A stretch of DNA of 64,000 nt from an uncultured Lachnospiraceae bacterium. Lineage in GTDB: Bacteria; Bacillota_A; Clostridia; Lachnospirales; Lachnospiraceae. Under the pieces are notes generated by a model. That model saw nothing but the letters and a program-made list of their open reading frames with translations. It was not told the origin of the DNA and made no database searches. Below, in pieces: positions 16,607-25,033 of this stretch (position 1 is the stretch's first letter; every line of letters begins with the position of its first letter). The stretch covers positions 3,328-67,327 of the forward strand of contig CAJTOU010000014.1 in NCBI GenBank assembly GCA_910577835.1, in the 5' to 3' direction. Position numbers and translations under genes: made by a program.

Positions 16607-18343
16607 TTACAGGATTTCTTGGATTCCTGTGATATCCGGTGAGATTGCCATGGAGTAGTTGGTGTGGTAGATGACAAAGCCGGGTTTGGCACCAGATACT
16701 TTTTTTACGTGTTTTCGTTCAATGTAATCGATTTCTACTTTTTCCTGACCTTTGCCTTTGGAGTAGTAGGCAGCCAGGCGGGCGGCTTCCTCGAAGGTTT
16801 GGTCGGGGAGTTCTTTTCCTTCGGTTTTGACGATGACGTGGGAGCCGGGGAAAGTTTTGGAATGGAACCACCAGTCGCCGCCGTTTGCGAGCTTGAAGGT
16901 GATTTCTTCGTTTTGGAGGTTGTTTTTTCCCACGTAGATATCGAAACCGTCAGTGGAGCGGTAGTGGAAGGGTTTGCTTTTATATTTGACTTTTTTATCA
17001 GAGGATTTTCTTCTGATATAGCCGGACTGGATAAGTTCTTCCTTTAATTCTTTTAAATCGTCTTCAGAAACAGCGATGTCTAAAGCATTTATCAGGGATT
17101 CGAGATGTTCGATTTCTAATTTTGTTTCTAGTATAATGGATTCTAAAGCTTCATAGGTTCGTTTTAGTTTTCCATATTTTTCAAAGTATTTTTTTGCATT
17201 GTCCATTGCGGATAGTTCCATATCTAAAGGTATGGTGATGTTCTCGTTTGTGTAGTAGTTGAGGACAGAGGCCTGTTTTACTTCGGAAGTGATTTCATGG
17301 GCGTATGCGGTTAGAAGCTCTCCATATAATTTGTATTTTTCGCGTTTTTCGGTATCTTTCAGTTGTTTTTCCTGAAGGTCATATTTTTTGTAGTCTTTTT
17401 CAAGAGTAGTTTGTACAATTCGTCTTAAATCAGAGGATTTCTGGTGAATACGAGTAATCAGATTTTTTTTGCCGTAATAATCCTCCAGTAAAAGGCTGAT
17501 GGAATTATAATGCTCGTATTCACAGGTATTGCCGTAGATAGATGGCATATAGGAATGAAATTCAACTGGTATATTGTTTTGAGAAACAAGAACAGGGTCA
17601 TAGTTGTGTGTTTTTATGCGCTCGACAATTTTGGAAAATGCTGTAAAGAGGGCCAGATATTCTGTGTCTGTCAGTGCAGTCGCAGGTTTATCTCCGTCTA
17701 CTGTTGCCTGAAAGCAGATATCCTGAGCTGCTGTCGGACTGATTCCTGTAAAGGAAGTATAAAGCGCTTTGGCGCATGCCATTGGTTTGTTTATGGCAGG
17801 TTTAAAGTCTGTAAAGGTGATTTCCAGAGGATTTAATTTGTGAGTGGTGTCAGGGATAAAATAAGTTCTGCCGGGCAGGACTTCACGAACAGAGCTTACA
17901 TTTGCAGAAATATGCTTAATGCTGTCTATAATTTTAAAGTCTGTGTCCGTAAAGATGATATTACTGTGTTTTCCCATCAGTTCCACAATCAGAAGCTTGT
18001 TGCAGATATCACCCATTTCATTATAATGCTCCAGTTTAAAATGAATAATACGTTCCAGCCCCGGCTGATAGATGTCAAGAATTTTTGCATTGGAAAGGTG
18101 TTTTCTTAATACCATGCAGAAATTAGGTGCTGTCAGGGGTGCTGTTTTGCTGTGCTCTGTCAGATAGGTCAGGGGAAGGGAGGCGCTTGCGGAAATAAGA
18201 AGTTTGTACTGCTCTCTTGCCTGTTTTACTGTGATTTGAAGTTCATCTGTTTCCGGCTGAGCGATTTTAAAAAATCTTCCGCCGGTTAGTTTTGTATTTA
18301 ATTCATGCACAAGTGCTGAAATTGTAATGCCGTCTAAAGCCAT
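16607..18343 (-). CDS. rqcH: RqcH/NFACT ribosome quality-control protein
   Basis: A 578-residue NEMF/Tae2-type protein, often annotated as fibronectin-binding protein A. It has the NFACT-N region (MALDGITISALVHELNTKL and a second half ending near residue 290), a coiled coil (about 290-430) and the NFACT-R domain (YVGKNNLQNEEITFKLA, DWWFHSKTFPGSHVIVK). In bacteria RqcH binds stalled 50S subunits and directs alanine tailing. Full length. GAGG lies upstream of ATG 18343. Monocistronic or followed by the unknown small gene. Confidence 0.93.
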   Translation of the reverse strand: MALDGITISALVHELNTKLTGGRFFKIAQPETDELQITVKQAREQYKLLISASASLPLTYLTEHSKTAPLTAPNFCMVLRKHLSNAKILDIYQPGLERIIHFKLEHYNEMGDICNKLLIVELMGKHSNIIFTDTDFKIIDSIKHISANVSSVREVLPGRTYFIPDTTHKLNPLEITFTDFKPAINKPMACAKALYTSFTGISPTAAQDICFQATVDGDKPATALTDTEYLALFTAFSKIVERIKTHNYDPVLVSQNNIPVEFHSYMPSIYGNTCEYEHYNSISLLLEDYYGKKNLITRIHQKSSDLRRIVQTTLEKDYKKYDLQEKQLKDTEKREKYKLYGELLTAYAHEITSEVKQASVLNYYTNENITIPLDMELSAMDNAKKYFEKYGKLKRTYEALESIILETKLEIEHLESLINALDIAVSEDDLKELKEELIQSGYIRRKSSDKKVKYKSKPFHYRSTDGFDIYVGKNNLQNEEITFKLANGGDWWFHSKTFPGSHVIVKTEGKELPDQTFEEAARLAAYYSKGKGQEKVEIDYIERKHVKKVSGAKPGFVIYHTNYSMAISPDITGIQEIL

Positions 18344-18565
18344 TTGTCTAACCTCGATTCTGTTATATAATATTTGATACTGGCACTTTATTCCAAGTTT
18401 TCTGAATTAAGCTCTTTTATGATAACAGAAAAAGGCAGGAAAAACAAGTAACTTTGTTTTAAGTCAGACAAAAGTAAATGAAAAAACAGATACTTTTATC
18501 TTTTTAAAGGAAAAGAAATGTGATATGATTACAGATAAGAAGAGATGGAAAGGAAGGATACAGTT

Positions 18566-19288
18566 ATGAATGAAATGGAAACTTTGAAACAGTGGATAGA
18601 AGAATCAAAAAGAATTGTGTTTTTTGGAGGAGCAGGAGTGTCTACGGAAAGCGGAATTCCTGATTTTCGAAGCGTGGATGGGCTTTACAATCAGAAGTAT
18701 GCATATCCGCCGGAAACCATTATCAGCCATTCGTTTTATAAAAGAAATCCGGAAGAATTTTATCGGTTTTATAAGGATAGAATGATTTATCAGGATGCAG
18801 AGCCTAATGCGGCTCATAAGGCTTTGGCGAAGCTTGAGGAGGAAGGGAAGCTCTGCTCAGTGATAACACAGAATATCGACGGGCTGCATCAAATGGCAGG
18901 AAGTAAGAAGGTTTTAGAGCTGCATGGAAGTATACACAGGAATTATTGTGAAAAATGCAGAAAATTTTATTCACTGGATTATGTAGTACAGAGTAAAGGA
19001 GTTCCAAAATGTGAATGTGGAGGAACAGTGAAGCCAGATGTTGTACTGTATGAGGAGGGGCTTGATACAGATACGATAAATCAGGCGGTATATGAGTTAA
19101 AGCATGCAGATATGCTGATTGTAGGCGGAACTTCGCTTGTCGTTTATCCGGCGGCGGGAATGATTGATTATTATAAAGGAAATAAAATGGTTTTGATAAA
19201 TCTTGCGCCTACTTCCAGAGATAATATGGCAGATTTGGTAATAAAGGGAAAGATAGGAGAAGTGTTTGAAGAAATTTTGGGAAAGTAA
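18566..19288 (+). CDS. cobB: Sirtuin-type NAD-dependent protein deacylase
   Basis: A 240-residue sirtuin. The NAD site is FFGGAGVSTESGIPDFRS, followed by TQNIDGLHQMAG and the catalytic His in LELHGSIHRNYC. The zinc ribbon is complete: CxxC in CEKC and CxC in CEC. It removes acyl groups from lysines in the cytoplasm. AAGGAAGGAT precedes ATG 18566, the preferred start over one 7 codons upstream. Confidence 0.94.
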   Translation: MNEMETLKQWIEESKRIVFFGGAGVSTESGIPDFRSVDGLYNQKYAYPPETIISHSFYKRNPEEFYRFYKDRMIYQDAEPNAAHKALAKLEEEGKLCSVITQNIDGLHQMAGSKKVLELHGSIHRNYCEKCRKFYSLDYVVQSKGVPKCECGGTVKPDVVLYEEGLDTDTINQAVYELKHADMLIVGGTSLVVYPAAGMIDYYKGNKMVLINLAPTSRDNMADLVIKGKIGEVFEEILGK

Positions 19289-19377
19289 AAAATAACACAA
19301 TTATCGAAAGAAATAATATTTATTTTATGAATAATTAGAAAGGAGCAGATTGCTGAAAAAAATAAAATCTATTAAAA

Positions 19378-20226
19378 ATGGATAAACCTTCAGTAACAGA
19401 AAAGCAAATGAATGATAAAAATCTTCACGTAATTTATACCTGTTTTCCAGAGGGAAAGCATAAAGTATTAACTATGAGCTACGACGACGGAAGAGTGGAA
19501 GACCGGCGACTTGTTTCTATTTTCAACCAATATGGCATTAAGGGAACCTTCCATATCAATGCGGGCCTTTCGGCAGACAGAATTCCAATATCTGAGTGTT
19601 CCAGTCTTTACCGCGGACATGAGGTATCCTGTCATACCTATCTTCACCCGACAATTGCAAGATGTCCTATTGAGCAGGTAATACAGCAGATTTTAGAGGA
19701 CAGGAGAGTGCTTGAAAAAGCAACAGGCTATCCAGTCAGGGGTTTGTCCTATCCAAACGGCTCTTTTTCCGAGGAAATTGTAAAATACCTTCCGGCAGCA
19801 GGCATCCGTTATGCCCGAACAGTAGTCAGCACAGGCAGCTTTGCCATGCCGGATAATTTTCTCACATGGAATGCCACCTGTCATCATAATCGCAATCTGC
19901 TTGAGTATGGACAGCAGTTTATGGAACTTTACAAAACACAATATTTATATATGATGTATGTCTGGGGACACAGCTATGAATTTACGCAGAAAAACAACTG
20001 GGAGCTTATGGAAGAATTCTGCAAAATGATTGGCGGCAGAGATGATATCTGGTATGCCTCCAATATAGAAATCGTAGATTATATGGAGGCGGCCAGCCGG
20101 CTGCAATATTCTGTCAGCGGCGAATTTGTATACAATCCGTCGGTTCAGTCTGTATGGATAGAGATTGATAAAAAAATCATAGAGGCAAAGGGCGGGCAAA
20201 TCACTTATTTATGTGATAATTGTTGA
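19378..20226 (+). CDS. Polysaccharide deacetylase family (CE4) protein
   Basis: A 282-residue NodB-fold protein with the metal triad segments LTMSYDDGRVEDRRL (Asp-Asp) and EVSCHTYLHPTIARC (two His), plus GLSYPNGSF. It lacks a signal peptide, so it may act on a small or cytoplasmic substrate. The substrate is not evident. The ribosome site is odd: AAGGAG sits 33 bp before this ATG, ideally placed instead for a TTG/CTG short frame at 19350-19385 that terminates on the gene's start. That short frame may be a coupling leader. Confidence 0.85.
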   Translation: MDKPSVTEKQMNDKNLHVIYTCFPEGKHKVLTMSYDDGRVEDRRLVSIFNQYGIKGTFHINAGLSADRIPISECSSLYRGHEVSCHTYLHPTIARCPIEQVIQQILEDRRVLEKATGYPVRGLSYPNGSFSEEIVKYLPAAGIRYARTVVSTGSFAMPDNFLTWNATCHHNRNLLEYGQQFMELYKTQYLYMMYVWGHSYEFTQKNNWELMEEFCKMIGGRDDIWYASNIEIVDYMEAASRLQYSVSGEFVYNPSVQSVWIEIDKKIIEAKGGQITYLCDNC

Positions 20227-20284
20227 TAAGATGTCAGTTTATGAGCTGCCTGTCCACAGAATATTATAATGTTTATCTGCAATA

Positions 20285-21109
20285 TTAATTTGTACAATGC
20301 TTATCCGCAGGTTGTTTGTCTGTATAATGCGAAGTGCTCTGATAAACGGCAGCCATTTTTAACAGCGCATCTTTATTGTTTTCAATTTGTCCGGCGACAA
20401 CCTGTGTTTCAAGCATTTTCAGTGTTTTCCCAAGCTCTTTTCCGGAAGCATAGCCGACAGCTATCAAATCTTTTCCGCTAATGGCAAGTTTTATCTTTGT
20501 TTTCTCCGACTTTTCCATCAGAATTTTATGAAAAAGTTCTTCTGTTTTATCCAGACCAGCACAGTCCTTTTCATGGCAGGCAGGATTGTGTCCCATAATA
20601 TCTGCACGACGGACATACAGCAGCCTTTCAAACTGTTCTTCACCGATTTTTTGAAGCCATTTTCTGATATTTTTTCCATTTGGTTTAAAAACAGCGTCAT
20701 GATAATGGATAAGCTGTACTGTTTTTTCACGGATATCTTTTTCAAATCCCAGTTTTTCCATAATTTCATCTGTCATATTTGCTCCTACCATAGCATGACG
20801 ATAGAAATGTCCGATACCGTTTTCATCTTCAGAGTAGCAGTGAGGCTTGCCGATATCATGAAATAAAACAGCCAGCTTTACTATATTATCGTTCGGGATA
20901 CAGCTCTCCAGTGCATATATGGTATGGGAAAATACATCATAGATATGATAAGGATTATTCTGGCAAAAACCGACGCAGTTTGAAAGCTCAGGGATATACT
21001 TTACAAACCATTCCGGATTTTTTTCAATTTTCTCTTTCTCTTTCAAAATGCTGTTTTGCCCATATTTTTTCAATTCCTGTATAATAAGCTGTGCAATATC
21101 TGTATTCAT
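20285..21109 (-). CDS. HD-domain phosphohydrolase, CCA-enzyme-like
   Basis: A 274-residue HD-superfamily protein. The metal-binding core is ALESCIPNDNIVKLAVLFHDIGKP (split here), then FYRHAMVGA and LIHYHD. The order and the C-terminal helical tail (LAISGKDLIAVGYASGKELG) resemble the part of tRNA nucleotidyltransferases that follows the polymerase head, but the nucleotidyltransferase domain is missing. It overlaps the upstream nucleotidyltransferase gene by 4 bp, so the two activities are likely produced together. Substrate unknown. Confidence 0.82.
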   Translation of the reverse strand: MNTDIAQLIIQELKKYGQNSILKEKEKIEKNPEWFVKYIPELSNCVGFCQNNPYHIYDVFSHTIYALESCIPNDNIVKLAVLFHDIGKPHCYSEDENGIGHFYRHAMVGANMTDEIMEKLGFEKDIREKTVQLIHYHDAVFKPNGKNIRKWLQKIGEEQFERLLYVRRADIMGHNPACHEKDCAGLDKTEELFHKILMEKSEKTKIKLAISGKDLIAVGYASGKELGKTLKMLETQVVAGQIENNKDALLKMAAVYQSTSHYTDKQPADKHCTN

Positions 21110-22140
21110 TCAATTTCACCTTTTATAATTTTCTCATTTACATACATTTTAAATTCATCAATTTTTTTATAATCCGGTATATCCGGCAGGGCGGTATTCT
21201 TTTTTGCATATTCAAAACGTTTTTCATAATTTTGCAGCAGTTCATAAAACGCTTCCTTTGGCTGACGGTTTTCGTCAAGATACTCCCCGTTCCGGATGGA
21301 CATCAAAAGTTCATGCTCTTTTATCCGGCAGGTAATAATCTCCTCTTTTTCAAGAATATCAATACACATCATATAAAGCCGAATTAAATGCGCCATATGC
21401 TTTCCGAGTTTGTTATGCTCAATTGCCTTTTCATTTCTTTTTCCTATTTTGGAATAGCTTCCCACAATTGCCTTCATCTCATTCCACATACCAGACCAAT
21501 CTCTCAAAGGATAATGCCTGAGATTAACATCCATAAAAATTTCCGTCTGATATCCCTGCTGAACAGCAGTATCAATATATAGCCTTATATCGCTGTCGTT
21601 ATGCGGATAATATCTGTGTTTAAAATCATATTTTGCATTTTGAATACTGTTTAATATATGCTCTTCCTGTTTGCTCTGGCTGGCAAGCATTGCAGATTTG
21701 TTTTCCAGACGGCGCAGTTGGGCCATGGCATATCCTGCAAAAGTATGAATACAGATTTTAGACAGAAACATTTTTCTGTTATCCAACAATTCTCTGCCAA
21801 TATCTGTTAGATACAAATAGTGTTCCGGTTTTAGTCCAAGGATTTCGATGGTATTTGGATTATTAGAGGTAAGCAGCTTCAGAATTTTATGAAAAGAATA
21901 AATCGTTGTATCTGTTTTTTCTGTCTCTGTTATCTGCTCAAAATCTTCTCCCAAAAGAATCTCTCTTTTTGAATTAAAAGCAATCCCGCGGATGTCAATG
22001 TCAGAGTCTTCTTTTTCCATTCCGTATGCGTGACTGCCTCCAAGCCCAATCAGAAAAATATTTTTCCCAAGATGCGGATTTTCTTTTAAAAAGGCATAAT
22101 GGTCAGAGGTTAAAGCCTGTTTCATTTGTTTTAAGTTCAT
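21106..22140 (-). CDS. RlaP-like nucleotidyltransferase (DNA polymerase beta superfamily)
   Basis: A 344-residue predicted nucleotidyltransferase of the COG3541/PF10127 type. The catalytic head has IFLIGLGGSHAYGMEKEDSD followed by IDIRG, giving the GS and DxD motifs. The remainder is helical. AAAAAGGAGG precedes ATG 22140. The stop overlaps the HD gene by ATGA. The family is associated with RNA repair or processing in some genomes, but no RNA ligase is nearby, so the role is unknown. Confidence 0.85.
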   Translation of the reverse strand: MNLKQMKQALTSDHYAFLKENPHLGKNIFLIGLGGSHAYGMEKEDSDIDIRGIAFNSKREILLGEDFEQITETEKTDTTIYSFHKILKLLTSNNPNTIEILGLKPEHYLYLTDIGRELLDNRKMFLSKICIHTFAGYAMAQLRRLENKSAMLASQSKQEEHILNSIQNAKYDFKHRYYPHNDSDIRLYIDTAVQQGYQTEIFMDVNLRHYPLRDWSGMWNEMKAIVGSYSKIGKRNEKAIEHNKLGKHMAHLIRLYMMCIDILEKEEIITCRIKEHELLMSIRNGEYLDENRQPKEAFYELLQNYEKRFEYAKKNTALPDIPDYKKIDEFKMYVNEKIIKGEIE

Positions 22141-22238
22141 AGTCGCAGCCTCCTTTTTAAATATAGAGATAATAGCATTTTATTCAGGGTTTGACAAGAG
22201 AATATTCATTTGCTTTTTTATTTTATTTTTTTGCCTTA

Positions 22239-22267
22239 TTGCCATATAAATGACTTTGTGTTATAAT
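22239..22267 (+). promoter_or_regulatory. Sigma-A promoter of the chemoreceptor gene
   Basis: TTGCCA (22239-22244) and TATAAT (22262-22267) with a 17-bp spacer lie 45 bp before the start of the methyl-accepting protein gene. Confidence 0.65.
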
Positions 22268-22311
22268 TTTTAAAAATAGATGTTAAAAATTATAACAGGA
22301 GGATAAAGGAT

Positions 22312-23595
22312 ATGGAATCAGTAAAAAAACATGCTATTTGGGGTAAGGTGCTTGCTATATTTATTGCTTTTATGGCAGTTGCTGTGGTTTGGCAGATAGC
22401 AGTCTTAATGCTTTTAAATGCGGAAATCGTTAATACGCTGGTGGCTGTTGTGCTGCTGGAGCTGGTAATTGTAGTTATTTTTGCAGCTATTTTCTGGATA
22501 GTGAAAGCTACTCTGGACCAGATGCAGCTGGCAGCAGGCAAAAAGACAGAAGCAGAGCTTGCTAATGGGAAACTCGAAAGACGTATGGAGAAGCTTTCGC
22601 AGAGTAATGGTGAAGTAGGAAAAATGATTTGTTTTATCCAGAACACTGTTAAAGGAGTGGCTACCATGCTGGCAGGCGTTCAAATGGCGACAAACAAGCT
22701 TGGTGAAGCTTCAGAGGAATTTCAGGAGATTTTTGGAACCATGAAAAATTCACTGGAGCATACTGATGAATCTGTCGAAATAATAGCGAAAAATACTATT
22801 TCACAGGCAGACCAGACGACAAATATGAAAAATGAAATCGAGGCAATCAGTCAGTCCATTGCCCGTATTTCTCAGAATATTGAAATGCTGAATATAAGTG
22901 CGGATAAAATGGGCAACTGTAACCATTCTGCGGAAGATATTATGAGCGAGCTGATTCAAATCAGCAAAAAGAGCGGACAGGAGATTGAAAGTGTAAGAAA
23001 ACAGGCAGATGTAACAAATCAGTCCGCGCAACAGATTCAGACTGTGACAGAAATTATCGCAGATATTTCCAGTCAGACCAATCTTTTAGCGCTTAATGCC
23101 AGTATTGAGGCGGCGAGAGCAGGAGAAAACGGAAAGGGATTTGCAGTTGTGGCAGAGCAGATTCGTACTCTGGCAGACCAGTCAAGAGAATCCACACAGC
23201 AGATTAACAAGCTGATTAATGATTTGACTGCCAATGCAAATGTCAGTGTTCAGACAGCCGAAACCGTGTCTGAGGCAGTAGCGCTTCAAAATGAGAAAAT
23301 TAGGAGTACTGAGGAAATCTTTAAAGAGCTGAACTATGAAATTGACCAGGTAGGAGCCGCTATTTCTAGTATCGGTTCGGAAATCGGAGAACTGAAAGAA
23401 GACAGCGATGTAATTGAAAATGGTATTGATTCGCTGACAAACTTTGCAGAACAGAATGCAGAGAGCGCAAAGACTGCCACAGAAAATATGGAACAGCTCC
23501 GGCAGATTGTAGAGGACTGCAATAAGGTGACAGAGCGTGTAGTAGAAGTATCAGATGAGCTGGTTGGATATATTCACGAAGTGAATATTAAATAG
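22312..23595 (+). CDS. Methyl-accepting chemotaxis protein without a ligand domain
   Basis: A 427-residue chemoreceptor. Two membrane segments (about residues 9-34 and 41-65) are separated by only a few residues, so there is no extracellular sensor. The long cytoplasmic coiled coil has the kinase-control hairpin tip (ISSQTNLLALNASIEAARAG, then FAVVAEQIRTLADQS). It may sense membrane state or a cytoplasmic signal. No che gene is nearby. A degenerate hairpin follows. Confidence 0.9.
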   Translation: MESVKKHAIWGKVLAIFIAFMAVAVVWQIAVLMLLNAEIVNTLVAVVLLELVIVVIFAAIFWIVKATLDQMQLAAGKKTEAELANGKLERRMEKLSQSNGEVGKMICFIQNTVKGVATMLAGVQMATNKLGEASEEFQEIFGTMKNSLEHTDESVEIIAKNTISQADQTTNMKNEIEAISQSIARISQNIEMLNISADKMGNCNHSAEDIMSELIQISKKSGQEIESVRKQADVTNQSAQQIQTVTEIIADISSQTNLLALNASIEAARAGENGKGFAVVAEQIRTLADQSRESTQQINKLINDLTANANVSVQTAETVSEAVALQNEKIRSTEEIFKELNYEIDQVGAAISSIGSEIGELKEDSDVIENGIDSLTNFAEQNAESAKTATENMEQLRQIVEDCNKVTERVVEVSDELVGYIHEVNIK

Positions 23596-23604
23596 ACTGC
23601 AAAA

Positions 23605-23656
23605 TATGGGGCTGTTGTATTAAGGAATAACTTAGTGCGGCAATCCCATGTTTTTG
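23605..23656 (+). terminator. Probable terminator of the chemoreceptor gene
   Basis: ATGGGGCTG (about 23606-23614) pairs imperfectly with CAATCCCAT (23641-23649), and TGTTTTTGTT follows. Located 10 bp after the stop. Confidence 0.55.
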
Positions 23657-23770
23657 TTATATTTGACAATCAGTCTTTAGCTGGCTACATAATAAGGCAA
23701 TCAATTGCGGCTTGCGTGATAAGGCAGTGAGCTTTCGACTGGTTGTAAATATTTAGGAGGATTTGCTACT

Positions 23771-25003
23771 ATGGAACCAAATAAAAAATTTTACTGGAAG
23801 CTGGGTGCTGTGATTTTCGGAAGTCTGGCAGCAGCGATTTCTTTTTTCTTTTTAATATTCGGATATCGCGAGATAAAAGATTTCTTATCTCTTATTATGT
23901 CAGGACTTCGGCCGGTATTAGCAGGAGTGGTGCTGGCGTATGTGTTGTGTCCGATTGCAAAATTTCTGGAACAGCAATTTGATAAGACAACTAAACTTGT
24001 ACGTTTTTCGCGGGCATTCTCTGTATTGTTTACAATGCTTTTTGCGTTTGCTCTATTGGGACTGTTCTGCGCGCTGATTATTCCGCAGCTTGCAGAAAGT
24101 GTAGGCAGTCTTGTGGAAGACCTTCCGGGAATGCTAGAAATTCAGCTTGAAAGACTGAATACATATTTAAAATCAGATGATGATGTAGCTATTACTATTT
24201 TACAGATGATAGAATCAGCAGAAACCACACTTGTAACATGGATAAAAACAAATCTGTTTTCTACGGTGTCTACTCTGGCAAACAGTGTACTGTCGGTAGG
24301 CTCCACCCTGTTAAATATGATAGTATCTGTGATTGTAACCATTTATCTTTTGCTAGACCGTGAGCATTATATGGCTCAGTGCAGAAAATTATTTTATTCG
24401 ATCAGCAAAAATAAACGCTTTAACCGGCTGGTAGGAGAAACTTTACAGCAGGCAAACAAAATTTTTGGAGGTTTTATTTCTGGAAAACTTCTCGATTCCC
24501 TTATTATAGGCATTATCTGTTTTGTATGTCTGATGATTATGAATATGCCATATGCGCTGTTAATTAGTGTAATTGTAGGAGTGACAAATATTATTCCTGT
24601 ATTTGGTCCGTTTATTGGAGCCGTGCCAAGTGCTTTTCTGCTATTGCTGGTTTCTCCGGGTAAATGCATTGCTTTTTTGATATTTATTATAGTACTTCAA
24701 CAGGTAGATGGAAATATTATAGGACCTCGTATTCTTGGCAATTCCACAGGTCTGTCGGCATTTTATGTTATGGTGGCAATGCTGCTGTTTGGCAAACTGC
24801 TTGGCTTCGTGGGAATGATTATAGGAGTGCCATTGTTTGCGACTCTCTATTATATGGTAAAACGGACAGCGGAATATTCTTTGAAAAGACAAAAGCTGCC
24901 TGTAAATACAGACGAATATGAGAAAATTTTTGAAAAAAGCGAAAATACTAGAAAGAAACAGCAAGAAAACAAGGATTCGAAGAAACAGGATTTGGACTCT
25001 TAG
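23771..25003 (+). CDS. AI-2E family transporter
   Basis: A 410-residue membrane protein with about eight hydrophobic segments. The C-terminal family block LISVIVGVTNIIPVFGPFIG and QVDGNIIGPRILGNSTGLSA are diagnostic for the YdiK/TqsA/AI-2E superfamily. Members include autoinducer-2 exporters and sodium/proton antiporters, so the substrate cannot be stated. A charged Lys-rich cytoplasmic tail ends the protein. TTTAGGAGG precedes the ATG. Confidence 0.9.
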   Translation: MEPNKKFYWKLGAVIFGSLAAAISFFFLIFGYREIKDFLSLIMSGLRPVLAGVVLAYVLCPIAKFLEQQFDKTTKLVRFSRAFSVLFTMLFAFALLGLFCALIIPQLAESVGSLVEDLPGMLEIQLERLNTYLKSDDDVAITILQMIESAETTLVTWIKTNLFSTVSTLANSVLSVGSTLLNMIVSVIVTIYLLLDREHYMAQCRKLFYSISKNKRFNRLVGETLQQANKIFGGFISGKLLDSLIIGIICFVCLMIMNMPYALLISVIVGVTNIIPVFGPFIGAVPSAFLLLLVSPGKCIAFLIFIIVLQQVDGNIIGPRILGNSTGLSAFYVMVAMLLFGKLLGFVGMIIGVPLFATLYYMVKRTAEYSLKRQKLPVNTDEYEKIFEKSENTRKKQQENKDSKKQDLDS

Positions 25004-25033
25004 GAAATTAAAAAGATTAGGAGGAGGTTAATT

